From the NCBI GenBank assembly GCA_013399015.1, contig VWZX01010759.1, positions 1-64,000 of the forward strand: 64,000 bases of DNA. Direction: 5' to 3'. The number at the start of each line of letters is the position of its first letter. Position 1 is the first letter of the stretch. The translations under genes and the position numbers were made by a program. The stretch comes from Galbula dea (Eukaryota; Chordata; Aves; Piciformes; Galbulidae). Of this stretch, positions 46,291 to 60,500 are shown piece after piece. The notes beneath the pieces are model-generated. The model was not told the DNA's origin. It did no database searches and saw nothing but the letters and a program-made list of their open reading frames with translations.

Positions 46291-49200
46291 TTTATTTACG
46301 TGTTTATTACGTGTAAGAATATGTTTCAGCACTTCTGATTAAATTACACACAAACCTAGTCTTATGAAATATTCTGAACTAAGATGTTTTCTTATTTAGG
46401 GTCTAGCTTTTATCTTTCACAACTATAAAAGTAAAATGGAGATAAATGTAAGCAGAGAATGAGTTTTGATAGCATTCCTCAAAAAACTATTTGCATCAGT
46501 ATTGTTACTGCTTCAGTTTGCCCTCTCCTTTTCTTCATTTTATTTTTCCCACTCATTTCCCCAGCTAGCTGGCCTCACTAGTAAAAAATTTTTTCCTTAT
46601 ATTGTCATCTTCAGGTTTTACAACAGTTTCTTATATAAACAGTATTCAATTCCAAAATAATTGCAGTGTTCCTAAGGAGCATAGGCAGTTTGTATTCATC
46701 AGTGCAGAGCAACGAGCAGAATCCTAGGCTGATGGCCACTTTGCTCATTACATACAAGCTGGCTGAATGTAACACAGTCCTTTGGGAGCAAATACTGTTT
46801 GCTGAGTGTTAGTTAATGCATTTAGACATGATTTTAGTTAATAAAGGGCATTCAGGTGCCACACAAGGGACTGTAAACACCTGCACCTGTGAAATGGCCT
46901 CTCAGAAAGCAGTACTCACAGGGTTTTTTAAACATGAAACTCTAGTGCAGGAAGAACATTATTAATTGAGAAAGCAGAAGAATTGGTATGAGTTTATACA
47001 GAAATTTCTTCCAACATCTACAACAGTGCTTCAGAGCCAGGACAGGGGCAACTCTGTGGTTCCTACATGGGTCACAACACCACATATTGCTGCACTTGGC
47101 TTCATGTCACACAGGCAAAAGTTATTTTTCTTTTTATCTTCCATTTGCCCTGAACAACCTGGATGACAGCTTTCACTAGGAAAGGAAGTTCTCGTGGTTT
47201 CTGGGCACAGGAAAAGAGAGCTACTTGCCTCCAGAAATGTCCTGAAAACAGCAGATGTTTGAACAGGAGATGACACAAACAAAGACCTTATTTACTAGTA
47301 GAGGCAATCTGCATGAAGCTCATCATAGATGTGTTCAGTGTGGCAAACAGAGGTACAACTCTTCATAAAATGTCTTTTTTATTTGTTTTCATAAAAAACA
47401 TGTCTAAGAAGTCCTTTACTGGAATTCTTAACAAAAAGACCACTTTTTTGCTCTTTTGCACCAGTAAATATGATCCTGTCATGCTACACGCATGACCTTT
47501 TTAGGCACTTAAAAATAATGAACCTTGAATAGAAAAATATGTTGAAAATATTTTTAGAGAGGAGCCAGTTGGCAGTAACACAACCATCAGAAACTTAAGA
47601 ATATCTCAAAAAATATTTCACCTACCCACACAAGCTCTCTGGGAGATTGTTCTGTAAGATGGTACACACTGCTACACAGCTATTTCTGCTTGGTGGTAAA
47701 AATAGAATAGTGGGCTTCAAAAGCCCCTGTGGAAAAGTATACAGGGGGAGGGAAAAAAAAAAGCCTTAGGAAAACAGTCACAAATTCATCAATAGTACTC
47801 ACAACTTAAATTCATGATCAGTCAGGAGCAGTATTTCAAAAAATATGTAACACAAAAAAGCCGAAGAGAGCATGGTGTTTTTGAGAGCATTGCAACACAT
47901 ACATCTGGCTTGTACAAAGGCAGAGAGGCAGATGGGGAAATCTTAGAATAATTCTCCATGCTTTAAATTTCCCAAAATTGAGCAATTTATTTCACCAATC
48001 TAATGCAGTTCATTAATGCAAAGACACTGCTTAAAGATCAAATATAATATAAAATGTGGTGATGTTGTTGATCATTTATTTACTTGAAAAATGTGCCCAT
48101 CTTGGGTGCCTTTCTCCTACTCAGCTGGGACACTGCCCTAGAAGCTGAAGAAATGAGTGAGCTCTATGATGTCCTGATCTGTATGTCTGAGAGATCTGAT
48201 AGGTAAACAGAGCTGAAACTCAGGGTGCAAAGATAGGAAATGGCATCAAAAGTAAAGGCCAAACTATGAGATTACAACTTCTGCAAACACCTTGTTGCAG
48301 GCTCACAGTGTTCATTAGAATAAAATTAATAGTTATATTTCCCCTCTATAGTTCTATGCCTGCCCAAGAAGTCCTTGGGCTAGAGAAGGTAGTAGGGTTT
48401 ATGTTATAAGCAGCAGCTTTCCTACAGAAGAAACTATTACTGAATTCAGCAGAGACTTCAGGCACATCTTTACTGAGACTTCAGGGGAGTACTATAACTT
48501 TTCAGATAACATTGTGATAACTCTTTCAAATGCTGAATCTTTTAAACCATGAAATATTGATCCTTTGTTTTTCAATATTAGTAATTTTTTTCTGTATTAT
48601 GATCAAGAGCAAAAAAACATATAAGTCACTAAAGAAAAAAAGCAGATGAAATCTAGAGAGCTCTGTAATTTTCTGAATATTTTAGTAAAACAGTTGTGAG
48701 TATTCCCATTCATTAAGTGTATCCAACTTTTCCCATTAGGTGATTCTCCTTCTCGTTGCTTAACAAATCTTTAGCTCCTTAGGCTGAAATTTCCTATATA
48801 ATTTGTAAGCTTCAGTTTCAGAATAAACACAGTCATTTTTCTAAGTAGGGAGTAACAGAAGTGGATTAATTGTTTTGCCTATGCTGACAGAAAAAAATAC
48901 AACAGTATCCAACAGTGTGCTCAAAGACTGACTCATAAATGTACTGCAAAAAGAGCTGAATTCAAGTTCCCCAGGCAACCACCACTTTGGCTTTTCCTAA
49001 CCCAGCTTCCCACTTACTTTTCCCTTAATGCCACTACGAGACTGTGAAGTACAAAACACAAACACAGCATTTAGCATAAGATATATCTTCTTACAGTTTT
49101 CTTGAAGGAATAGTTTATTTGTAAGTCATTGGAGGTTTGGGGGGTTGGTTTACTCACTACTGGAGGCTTGTATCTGGATTTGAAGTCTTAATGGATTTCT

Positions 49201-50876
49201 AGTGCCCAGTAAATCCACATGCAAACGACAATTTGAAATTCACAGTTATGCTTTGTCCTGGGAAGACAACACATACAGTGTCTTGGGCAAACCATATTGA
49301 CAGCTTCAACTGGCATAAGGGCAACTTTGGTGGGCTTTTTTCTGATGGGTATTTGTTTCCAAAGCAGTGTGGGAAGGGAATGGAATATCCATTGTCATTT
49401 ACTGTTCACTACCTCTAAGGACACGGGAAATGGAACAGAACATCTCATGCAACTGCAAGTCATGGAAATTATCCTAATATTTCTGTAGTATAGTAAGAAA
49501 AAAGTGAGTTTTGGCAAGATGGGAAGAAGAATCTGTTGTTTGCAAATGTCTGACTTGACTTCACAAAAAAAACCGAGAAAAATGCAAGTCTTTGCACTCA
49601 AAGGGTATGAGAGACTTTTCAGTGCTGCATCACTTGTGATATTTGATTGAAGGCAACTCAGAGCAGCAAGCAGATAAGGCTAGAGAAACCTTTAACCTGA
49701 CTTTTTAGGTAAGCCAACCTCTGGAGGCTGATCCACAAAAAAGAGTGTGCTGAATCACACTACTTGAATCAAATGTCTTTTATTTACTAAGCAGAGAGCT
49801 CAACTTGAGAAAGCATTGACATCATGTGGTCAGGCCAATTGCTATATGAGATGGGGGAACAGGGATCTTGGTTTTTAACTCTACCACCCCCTCACCCGTA
49901 GAGAAAGCAGGGCCAGGCCCTGGGAATAGGCTTCATAAATTGTAGGCACAGTGGAAGGAGCTGGCCATAGAGCCAGCACCATTTGGCAGCACAGGTGCTG
50001 TTTATAGCAGGGAGGAACTGGCAGCTCCTTGGCATGCTCCTCATACTGCATGTCTGTACATGTGCACTGGGTTGTCTTTACAACTGGAGCAAGATACTAA
50101 ATCTGTCATTGTCTGTCTCCAACTTGACTCCAACTGCTGTCTGCTGGCAAATGCTGACACCCAATGCCTGAATGGGGTCTCTATGTAGTGGGCACTTGTT
50201 ATGGTGTGCTCCACCCCTCTTGTGTTTCAGGACTGATGAGATATGGAACAGTCTTTCAGGAGCAATCAGCATTAGATGAGATGATAAGCCTCATTAAGCA
50301 CAGCTGGGAAATCCCCATTCTAGGATCCATATAAGAGTTATCAATCGATATCTGTTCAGATTATCCCAAAGACAGTTTGTTCACACTACCTCACACAAAA
50401 ATATACGTATTTCCCACTGCCTTCAGGGATCTCCTAAAAATCATACAAAGAGGAGAAAACCTTTCACAATGGGCTCATTGTGATTTATGTTCTTCTAAGT
50501 GTAGCAGATTGAAACTGCCTGGTATGTTGTGCCATAATGTGTGTATCTGGATTATTCCTTCTTTCAGCAGCTATCAAATACAGCTTTATCTTTTTTTTTT
50601 TTTTTAAAGTAGTTTTTTGCTGAGTGAAAGCCATACAGCCCCTCTGAGGCTTCTAAGGCTTATAAAAAAGGTACTTCATTTTTTTCATTTGTGTGCACAC
50701 ACTCGGGGTTTGTGCTCAATCAGTAAAACTGAATGGAAATAAAAATGAAAAACGAAAGATGTAAAGCTTACGGATTTATTTTTGTCTTGAGAACCTGCAG
50801 GAAGGAAGATTTTTCAGCTTCTAATCTCAATAATACATCAGTTAGAAGGAGTGATTATCTCTGTGAGCTTTACACA
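46291..50876. other. Unique DNA, no gene seen
   Basis: No repeat family and no credible coding frame. A locally GC-richer patch at about 49850-50200 has overlapping 60-codon frames on both strands without domains. There is a T15 run at 50591-50605. Confidence 0.5.
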
Positions 50877-50878
50877 TC

Positions 50879-51094
50879 TTGGGACCGGTGCTCTTCAACA
50901 TCTTCATTAATGACCTGGACAGGGGTATTGAGTGCACCCTCAGCAAGTTTGCAGATGACACAAAGCTGAGTGGTGTGGTTGATGCGCCAGAGGGGCAAGA
51001 TGCCATCCAGAGGGATCTGGATAGACTTGAAGAATGGGCCCAAGAGAATAAAATGAAGTTTAATAAATCTAAATGTAAGGTCCTGCACTTGGGT
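50879..51094 (+). pseudogene. CR1 ORF2 RT palm fragment, FADD intact
   Basis: An uninterrupted stretch of about 72 codons of RT: 'GPVLFNIFINDLDRGIECT', 'LSKFADDTKLSGVVDAPEG', 'DRLEEWAQENKMKFNKSKC' and 'KVLHLG'. The FADD catalytic pair is intact and there is no stop before the N at 51095. Everything upstream of the GPVLF block, including motif A, is lost by 5' truncation, so it cannot act as an enzyme. Confidence 0.88.
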
Positions 51095-51095
51095 N
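51095..51095. other. Single-N contig join in CR1
   Basis: An N between 'cctgcacttgggt' and 'ggaaaggctgaaacag'. About 340 nt of ORF2 expected between these landmarks are absent. Confidence 0.9.
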
Positions 51096-51111
51096 GGAAA
51101 GGCTGAAACAG

Positions 51112-51411
51112 TTGGGGTTGTTCAGCCTTAAAAAGAGAAGGCTTCGAGGGGATCTCATAGCTGCCTTCCAGTACCTAAAGGGGGACTATAGGATAGAAGG
51201 GGAGAGACTTTTTGTATTCTCAAACTGTGATAAGACAAGGGGAAATGGCTACAAGCTACAAGAGGGGAAATTTAGGTTAGAGATTAGGAGGAATTTCTTT
51301 ACCAGGAGGGTGGCTAGGCACTGGAACAGGTTGCCCAGAGAGGATGTGGATGCCCCATCTTTGGCAGTGTTCAAGGCCAGGCTGGATGTGGCCCTGGGCG
51401 ACCTGGTCTAG
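51112..51411 (+). pseudogene. CR1 ORF2 C-terminal tail, uninterrupted to stop
   Basis: An open frame of 99 codons for the ORF2 C-terminal region, which follows the RT thumb: 'GLFSLKKRRLRGDLIAAF', 'GERLFVFSNCDKTRGNGYK', 'HWNRLPREDVDAPSLAVFK' and 'ARLDVALGDLV'. It ends at a TAG just before the 3' UTR, apparently the natural ORF2 stop. The lack of stops and frameshifts suggests a comparatively young insertion. The role of this tail in CR1 is not established. Confidence 0.85.
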
Positions 51412-51502
51412 TGATTGGCATCCCTGCCCATGGCGGGGGGGGTTGGAACTAGATGATCTTTAAGGTCCCTTCCAACCTGAGCCATTCTATGATTCTATGA
51501 TT

Positions 51503-54500
51503 GTATATTCTTAGTTGAACTAGTCCTTTGTTACTACCACCTCTGTGAATCCCCCCTTCAAAAGATATTCTAGTTGCATAAGAATGATTGGTTTAAACAG
51601 GGTAATATCAAGAGTCAGTAGAGTCTAGGAATAGCTGATTTTATAGACTATTAAGAGCAAAATCTTTTATAGCAGTCCTGATCTCTCTGTTTATAGAATA
51701 AGTATTTTGAGAGAGAGGATTACTTTTAGAAGACTCTGTGCAGGCATTCTGAATCATCAACTAGAAGCAGACTCACTACATAACAGTTACAGATACACAA
51801 CAAAATATAGTTCAACATGTTTACATTTATTGTCCACACATTTTTAGGTTGCAAAATACTTTGCAAACAGTAACCAGAGCATCTTTGAAACACCACAGTA
51901 CGGTGAGCTGACTGATATTGCATTTCTCCTTTTACTGAAATAACAAGGTCAAAATGTTCCATTTCATGTGGCTGCTCAATATATGACAAGTGAAACCTTA
52001 TTTCAGAAAGTACTTAGTGTTCTATAAAGCTTCATGTTGAAAGCACAGCTCAGGGATCCTCCTGCAATTTAAAGGTCTCTGTCAAGCACAGAGAACAGGT
52101 GCCAATCATCTGTGAAAAATCTAATCTAGGTCCCCATGGCAAAGGCTGAACTAAGGAAATCTCTATGGCAGTGCTTCTTACAAGAGGCTCCTTTCTCCTT
52201 CCTAAGCTTACCTCATTGTCTGTACAGCCCATCCAGACTCCGCAGCAGAGGACATATGGCTCCAGTATGAAAGGAAGGTTTTAGCTGCTTCAGTCTGTAT
52301 ATGGGCTCTTTTTAATTAAACTTGCCACAGCTCATACTTTTTCAGTTTTTCAGCTTCCATTGTGGTCTGAACAAGGGTGAAGCCTAAATATCTGTTCTTT
52401 ATATCATGTGCCAGTGCTTACTGCTTGTGCTCACAGCCTGTTTCCAACCCAGATATTTACTGAAGTGTCAAAAGCACACACCGGAGAAAAACACCACTTT
52501 AACAGACACACACTATTTACTGCAACAACAGGAGATGTTCATGACTCCCCTCTCTTGTGTTATGCCAGCCTCACCCCTCCTCCTATTATGATACCATTCA
52601 GTTCCATAGTGCAACAAGATTACCTCCCTGCACTGGATCCTGTGGAAGAACTGTGAGTTTCCATTTCACTCATTATTCTGACCTCTTCATATCTACTACC
52701 ATGTGTTAGCAGTAACAAGATATCAATCTTAAACTATTCTTTTTTTCCAAATTCTTAAAGAGTATGGTAAGAGGAATCACTCTGCACCACCTTCATACAG
52801 ATTCTCTTCACCCACAAAGAAGGAAGTAAAAATGTTATCAGACATTACAGAAAAGACCAGGAAAGGAAGGGAAGCCTTTTATGGTTTCCATATTCAACAC
52901 ACTTTTCCATTTCAACATCCTAAAATAGAAGACAGAGACTGAATGCTTTATTGTGCTTTATGTTACTGCAAGAAAAAAAGGGCTGAAAGAAGCAGCAACT
53001 AAAACCTCAGCAAGCAGTGGGCCATTTTGGTGGTTCATGACTCTCCAATGACCAAAGTTATAACTACAGTTGAAATTAGCTGTTGGCTCAGAAACATTTC
53101 AAAGAAGCATTCAATATTCCTACAGGATTTTCTCCTACAAGTGGTATCTGCTTACTGCACATGCTGCCATTTTACTCATTTTGACCTCATTGCTGTGGTG
53201 TTAGTGGGACACTTCAGAAGTACTAAGAGGGAATGCTCACTGTTTTTATGGACATTTGTAACACAGGCTTTCTATTTGGCCAATTGTGTTCTTTTTAGCT
53301 AACAGTACTGATGAGAGTTCTCTCACTTTCCACAGGGATAGGTGCTTCTTTTCACATATGCCTAAAGCTGTGTTTACTACTGGGAAATTTGATTCCAACA
53401 TGAACAACCTTCTTGAGACTGGAACAATGACAAATCAATCATTCCACAGATTGGAAAATGGATGCTGGAAATGAAGCTCTGTAAAATTATTACTTCAAGA
53501 TGTAGCAGATAAAACTGGCCTCCAATTTTTTTAGTGAGTTTTTGCATCCCTGAGAGTCTACACAATATTTTGGGTTCAAGCCTCCTTAGTGTTATTGGAG
53601 GAATAGATTCATGTTTATCAAAAGAACCTCAAAGTGGTTTCATCACACAGTGTTTTTTTGCTCTGAGAATGTACACCTTTTCCCTATGATTTCAAACAAG
53701 TTTCCAATTGCATTCCAGGGCAATTAGCCATTTATTAACAAAAGCATTGCTTTGTGGCTTTTGTGACACAACAGTGATACGTTACACAGTGATATAAACA
53801 ATTGATATAAGATCAGTAGTACCCGCTCAACCTCTGTGGAGTAACTGTGTCCAAGATAAAAAACCTTGATTCTCAGATAGGGTCAGCTTATGACTGTAAT
53901 GCAAAAGAAATGCCTGGAAAACTCTGAAGTCTAAAACCTATGATACAAACCAGCCATTAAACAATAAGAAATCTGCTCTCTGAGCACTATGGTGTTCAGA
54001 GCTTTTTGCAGACTACTTCAGCTTTTCTTGGTCCTGATGAATCTAGGATTTAGTTTTGAAAGAGAACAAGGAATGCCTTCTTTCCTTCTAGTACCTCAGC
54101 CACAATGAATCTTTTACCACTCACCTTCATAATTCCAATCCTTTCTTCAAGACCTACAGAATTTTATAAAATCATAGAAGTAGAATTAGCAAGACAGTAG
54201 CTAGTGTGAAGCCCTGCTCATGTTACCGAGGTAATTTGCTTTCCAGCTGTCCAACTCTCATTGCCATGTTTTGTTTCTGCCATTTTAATTTCACAGGAAA
54301 ACTTTTCAGACATTCTGAAGAGCACCTAGCCACACTAAGTGATGACATACTGAACATCACAAATAAGCATATAGTACCAGTTGACACCAATGTCATCTAA
54401 TACATTTTCTAAATTACTTCTAAATAAAAAAAAAAAAAAATCAACACCAAAATATCTATAGTTAAACTGGTAACGTGGGCTTTCCTGCTCTTTCCTGTGC

Positions 54501-57500
54501 ATTCTCAACATACTCTTCCTATAGCTTACAAAACAGTTACTTTCATTCTTGAAGGAATTTTGAAAAGGTGTTTGCAAACTAGTAGGACTGCAAGAAGAAA
54601 GACTATGCTTATTGTTAACATGAAGAAATTTGCATTATCTGATTAACTATGTTTATGGCTTTAAAACACGTAGGATTCTGTCATCAGCCCTCTAATCTTT
54701 GAAAGTCCAATGACCTAAAGCTGACAGAAGCATTTCATTTTCTTGCCTACTGTTGCTAGTATTGAATAAGTTGTAGCTAGCTTATGAATAAATAAACAAG
54801 ATAATTCAGGAAAATTACAACTTCTTTTTCTTATGTTTCAAGATAACAAATACAATAATGCAAATCTACACCAAGTTCTTATTTAGCATTTCACCATTTC
54901 AGTCAAAGCAGAAAAGTAATTTCCTTTACTCCTTTTTTAATAGAGAATGGGAAGATAATTTTGAAACCTCTGCTTTTACTGAAATCAATGGGCATCATCT
55001 TCATTATTTAAATATTGTTGAATAAGTTAACTCTGGCAAAAGAATGAGTCACTCACCACTATAGAAATTTTTTTTGCACATGTTTTACTTCAAGCAATAG
55101 AAAGAAGAAATTGCCCAAAATACCTTTAGCACTTACTATGTGTGAGACATTAAACCACAATCAAGCAGAAGGAACTGACAGCAACAGAGGCAAATTCATA
55201 CATTTCATATCATGTCCCTCAGCCTGGCTTATAATCTGTGTGTTCTTGACTCCAGCCTAGAAAATTTCAAACACTAGGCAATGTAGTAAAAGGACTACAT
55301 TTTGTGAGAACTCCGAGAAACTGTTACACTCAGTTCTTCTCACTTTTAAAATATTGATATTGTGTCCTCTGCATCTCTAGGAGCAGACAAGAAGAGTTAA
55401 TAGCATACGATGTTCTTTCTGTTTCATGTATTGATGCAGATAAAGAACATTTCAATATAGATCTCACTCCCTTTACATGACAGACAATTAAGTTTAACCT
55501 TGCTGACTTTATATGGAGTCTAATCATTAAGGGTATTAAAGTCTAAACCGTGTCTGACTAAAGCATATTTTCTAAACAGTCTTTCAGTCTAAGCCAAGAA
55601 CAGCAGGACAGTGAGTACAGGAAAAAAGCACCACTTCCTTTGATACTTTCCCCTAATGACTCATCACCCTCCCACAAAAATTCCCCTTACTTCCTGCCTG
55701 AATGTCTGATTTTAGTTTCCAGACATTGAGTCTTCCTTTTGATCCACCTCGTCTAGGTTAAGTACTCTGTCGCTCCCTCTCAGGAAGCTGTCATTCTCTC
55801 AATTGGATGACTTTCCTTGATGATACAGATGTATTTAGGTAAAGGCCTCTCACATCAACACATTTTACAATACACACTTCACCACCTTCTGGTGGATATT
55901 TGTTCCATTTTTCCTTATTCCTTAATTCCTTTTTCAAAACACAGCTGTTGAACCACACAATATTTTACAACCAGTTGTACACTTTCCATTTTCTCCTACT
56001 CTCTACTTGTGCCTATTCATTCCAGAAAAATATCTCTAGCTGTTTCAGGCCTGGAATCACTCATTCCCTGGTAATTTAGGCAGGTGCAACATACAGATTT
56101 GCCTAAAATATGTTTAGCATGGGTTTTTTACTCCTTTTTTTCCTTTGGAATAGAAATCATATTAAAATAAAATATGCTGAAATAATAAAAAACAGGGCCA
56201 CTGAATCCAGTTCTTACCCTTATTCACTCTTCTTATAATCTTTATAATCCTTTACTTAACAATTTTTAATAACTATAACTTCATTTATTTCCAGTATTCC
56301 AACAAATCCACTAGAAATATCACTATTTAAAGTGACTTTCTCTGAGACATCTGTTATCCAGCTTTGAATTTATTTAACACACATCTGATTTACTTATATT
56401 TCTGTCCTTTTAAAATTGGAATATCATAGGATGAATATCATTCAAATATTTATTATGTAGTTACCTTGGGCAACCAAAGTTATAACCTGATTGAACAAGA
56501 CCCATGTTCAATAGAAAAATGTGGAACTTACTTCATTACTGTTTTGCTTAATCAAATCCAATATCAGACCTTTCTATTACAATGCCTAAGGCTGAACAGA
56601 GTTTAACAAGTTACCCGCGCTATGCTTGTCTACTTCAAATAGCTCTCTGAAGTGTTATAATCTTCCACATTTATTAAATATTAATGTTAGCAACAAAGAC
56701 ATCTTACCCAGTGGTATTAGATTGTGTACAAATTGTCCAGGCCTTCTGTCTAAAGTGTTTATCTTTAAACATTGTTAATTATTATTCTCCTTACTGGATA
56801 AGAAGGCAGTGTGTCATCCTCAGGTGACACTGGCATATCATCCAATTTATTTTCAGATACAGAAGATAAATGGTTATTAACACTTGTCTGCTCCCTGCAT
56901 GATCATTCTACCATCTATAAATAGACTTTGCCATTCTTTGTCTCCTACACACACAAAATTTTTATAATAAAATTTTAAATATTTTACCTCTCTTGTCCTT
57001 CTTAGCACAATGATTCAAGATTCCCTTAGGAGTGTACATACACCCCTACCTTTTAATTGTGATAGCAATTCATATATCCTTCTTTATTTAGATACTGCTT
57101 TTATTTTAATTCAAAAATTCATATCTCTACTGAAATCAGTCTGCATTAAAATTGTAATCCTTTTCAACTACATTTTTGCAACTTTTTCACTTCCACATTA
57201 GCTGAAAGACTCAAATTTTTCTTCATGTTTTTCTACCAGTTTTATTTATGGGTGTCTTTATCTTTGATAAATAAGGCTTTTTATAACTTAAATTTCTAGC
57301 TTCTTGTTGTCTTCACTTTTTCTTATATTAAAAGTAGACAAATCATAACTATTAATTTCTAAGCCACCAACCATCTTCCAGTCCAGTTATAACCTTATCT
57401 TGATCCATCAATTTAAGGCTCTAAGTGTGACAAACATATTCATGCAATATCATTAGAGAAAGACTTCAATGACTTTGTACTATGACTCTTCTAAATTGAA

Positions 57501-60500
57501 ATCTCACAGATATGTCTTATTTTTGTGTATTTGAAACAGTGCTCAGAGTACCTTTGTTCTTTCTTCTGATTCAACAGTTGTTAAGTATCTCCATCATCCC
57601 AGAATTTAGACTATAATATTCAGCCAAAATTCTTACAGCTCCAGAGTATATTTTTATTAGTTATTGATTACTTGAAATCAAGTGATGGTATTTCATTTTA
57701 ATGCCACTTTCCCCTAAGTATATTTCTAAACTACTCCAAATGCCCCCCGTAGAATTTAACCAACGGACATGAGTTCCTTGCAATGTTTCAGTACATGGGG
57801 TTTTTTAACCTTTGTTTTCTCCATACTGGATAGTGCTGGACTTTGCACTTCCAAATTATACATTTTATCCTGCAGTTTATGCCACAACTTGCTCTTTACA
57901 AACCAGAGCTCTGGCTTGTAAATTTCTGGAATATTTCAGATTTAAAAAAATCAGAATATCATACCACAAAAACTTAGACGAGCCAGCAGGAGCATACTAA
58001 TAGATATCTGCAGAATCAGAACAGGACAAGAGGATTCAAAAGGATATTTTCTTGCCAGTGACAAGCATCGACCAGAAACCATGTTTCTGTATAGATAAGG
58101 CTTCAGTTAAGCAGGTTCTTTACAAACCAAAAATTAGTAGGAAAATAATTTTGAGATAAATGATGAGATACCAAGTTATATACCATACGGATGCCAAACG
58201 TAAAGAAATAGTCCTAACCAATAGCTGCTATTTCGTAGGTCATTAAAACTGCTGTGAGTACTTGTCAGAAATAAAAGCTATTAATCAGGCCTGACTCTGT
58301 TTTCCATGGGCCTACAGTGTCCAGAGCATGGCACCTTTCATCTGGACAGATAGTTGCAGGAGTAATGTCTCTGATGTCAATGAAGTTGTGCTAGCTAAAA
58401 ATCTACTCAGTCAGACAATTTGGGTCTTTTTCTTGAAAACACTCCCAACCAGAATGGCAAATTGTTATCCTGAACTGATACTGTTTCTCAAATACTTTAG
58501 ACTAATAATTCTCAAAGTAAGATCTGAAAATAAATACCAAAAATATTAACATCTCTGACACTATAAATAAAAGTACAGATATGGATACCTGGTGGTCCCA
58601 ATATATTAAGGTTTTTTCAGTAGGTCTAATAAATGTAGGGATCACACATCTACCCCTGTCTCTCTGCTAGAGGCCTCAACTAAATGGAGGAGACAATAAA
58701 CATATTTCCACCTTTCAGTATGAATTTTGGGCTTTCTGTTATTTTCATTGTTTTAAAATTACTCCTTTCCTAATTTGTTTCTTTTTCATCTCATAAGAAA
58801 GATTTAAAACTTGACATTGATTTCAGTGGGAAAGCATGCCCTCAAGAGGCGTTACCACACAAAATTAAATCTTGAGTAAGCCTCCTTTGCTACAGCCTGG
58901 GATCTTTCTCACATTCACAAAGTGGATGTGAAGTGCTGTCATCCTCAACCAAACACACTTGCCACACAAGTGAAAGCAGAGACAAGCAAGCTTGCATCTT
59001 ACGGAAAAAAGAGAGTCTAGGTACCACTGGATCTCTGCAACAGAAAGCAACATTCCCTCCCTCTGGAAGATCTACACCACTGGGGTTGTGCTGGTGTCAC
59101 TGCTGATCAGGAGCACTATGATGACTGTGGTCTGCCAGCAATGCTTATGGTCCTCCGCCATAAAACAGTGATATGCATAAAGTACACTTCACTTGTAAAC
59201 TTGTATTTCATCCCTCGTGCTTGTATCATTATTTCTTCTTTCTCCTTATCTTTTCTCACTTTGTTTTCACATCTCATCAATCCCTGAGCAAAAAAGAGAA
59301 ACAGAGTTTGTTTCTGCATAGCAGATTTCCTCTTCTTTCATGACAGAATCAAGATTTAGCACAGTAAAGATTTTAATCAGGCTTCTGAAGAGAGAGGGTT
59401 GAAAGTGAATAGACTTTCAAGATAGAAGCATTTTTCTGAGAAATTTTGAAAGTAGGCCATAGGTGAAATAAAATGCATGAACTTTAAAAAAGGTCTTTCT
59501 TCTTAGAATGGGATGTTACGTGTGTATGTCTCCAGTACTCTAATACACATAAATGATGAAAAAGGCGTTTGTCTCATATAAGGCTCGAAGCAGATTATTT
59601 GTGTGTTTTCTGAGGCAAAAGGATTTTGAAATACTTGATAGACCTCAATATGACCAAGGCTGCTTTGGTTTTTTTTTCAGAGGAACTGATGGGCTGTTAG
59701 CCAGGGAACACTAGAGCCTGTAGCTTCTTATAGTTTACTTATCAAGTGTGACCTTATGGGGGTTTAGTTTTATGTGCATACATCCATCTCTCACAAATCA
59801 ACTTCAATTGTGAAACAGTTTTCCTCTGTGTATACTTAGATAATGAATTCTTCCTTTTGCAAAGTGACCTCTAGAGTCTGAGAACTAGTTTCATATCAAT
59901 TTGTGTCAATGAAATACTTGACAAATTGTTCTATTTAGAGTCATGTATATCCTGGGTTTCAGTGCTGAGCTTTGCTACCCCTCTGACAAAGATAAATCAG
60001 ACTGTAAGGTTTGCCCTGTATCTTCATGTCATGACTGCAATTACAGATATGAGCCCAAAGTGCAGTCTCTGAACAAAGCAGGATGCATCACAGTGGCACA
60101 CTATTTACTTTTGTAAAGATAGCAAGCATCATTCGACTTGAAGATTTTAGAAAGAGCTTTAAACAGAGCATGAGATCTAGTTAAGGGAAACCAAACACTG
60201 TATCTAGAAAAGTGTACACAGATGTCTCTTCTGTAATTTTTGCTTGTTTATTTGTTTGGGTTTTCAATTTTTTCTATATAAGTGATGCACTATGAGCTTA
60301 GTTTAGCATAAAGGCTATTGATCTATATTCTCTCTATGACACAAAGAGCATTTCTGGGAGGGAAGATATGTCTTGGCTTCTTACATGGCTCTACAGGATT
60401 GTCCTGGAGGAGCCATAACCCGATTTTCTTTATTAACCAAAAAAAGCCAAGAAAATTTGTGTACTGTTGATCTGAAGGCAAAATTTTCATCACAAGGATT

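Larger units (their letters stand above)
50877..51502 (+). mobile_element. CR1 LINE, sense, RT palm to 3' tail with collapsed join
   Basis: Starts abruptly inside the PQGS-GPVLF block of RT, runs to the 'KVLHLG' codons, has one N at 51095, then resumes at 'GLFSLKKRRLRGDLI'. Compared with 44894-46290, roughly 340 nt are missing at the N. The 3' UTR 'gttggaactagatgatcttt' and the ATTCTATGATTCTATGATT tail are well preserved. Its subfamily is that of the 11.6 and 31.9 kb copies, and it is the least decayed of that group. Confidence 0.94.
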
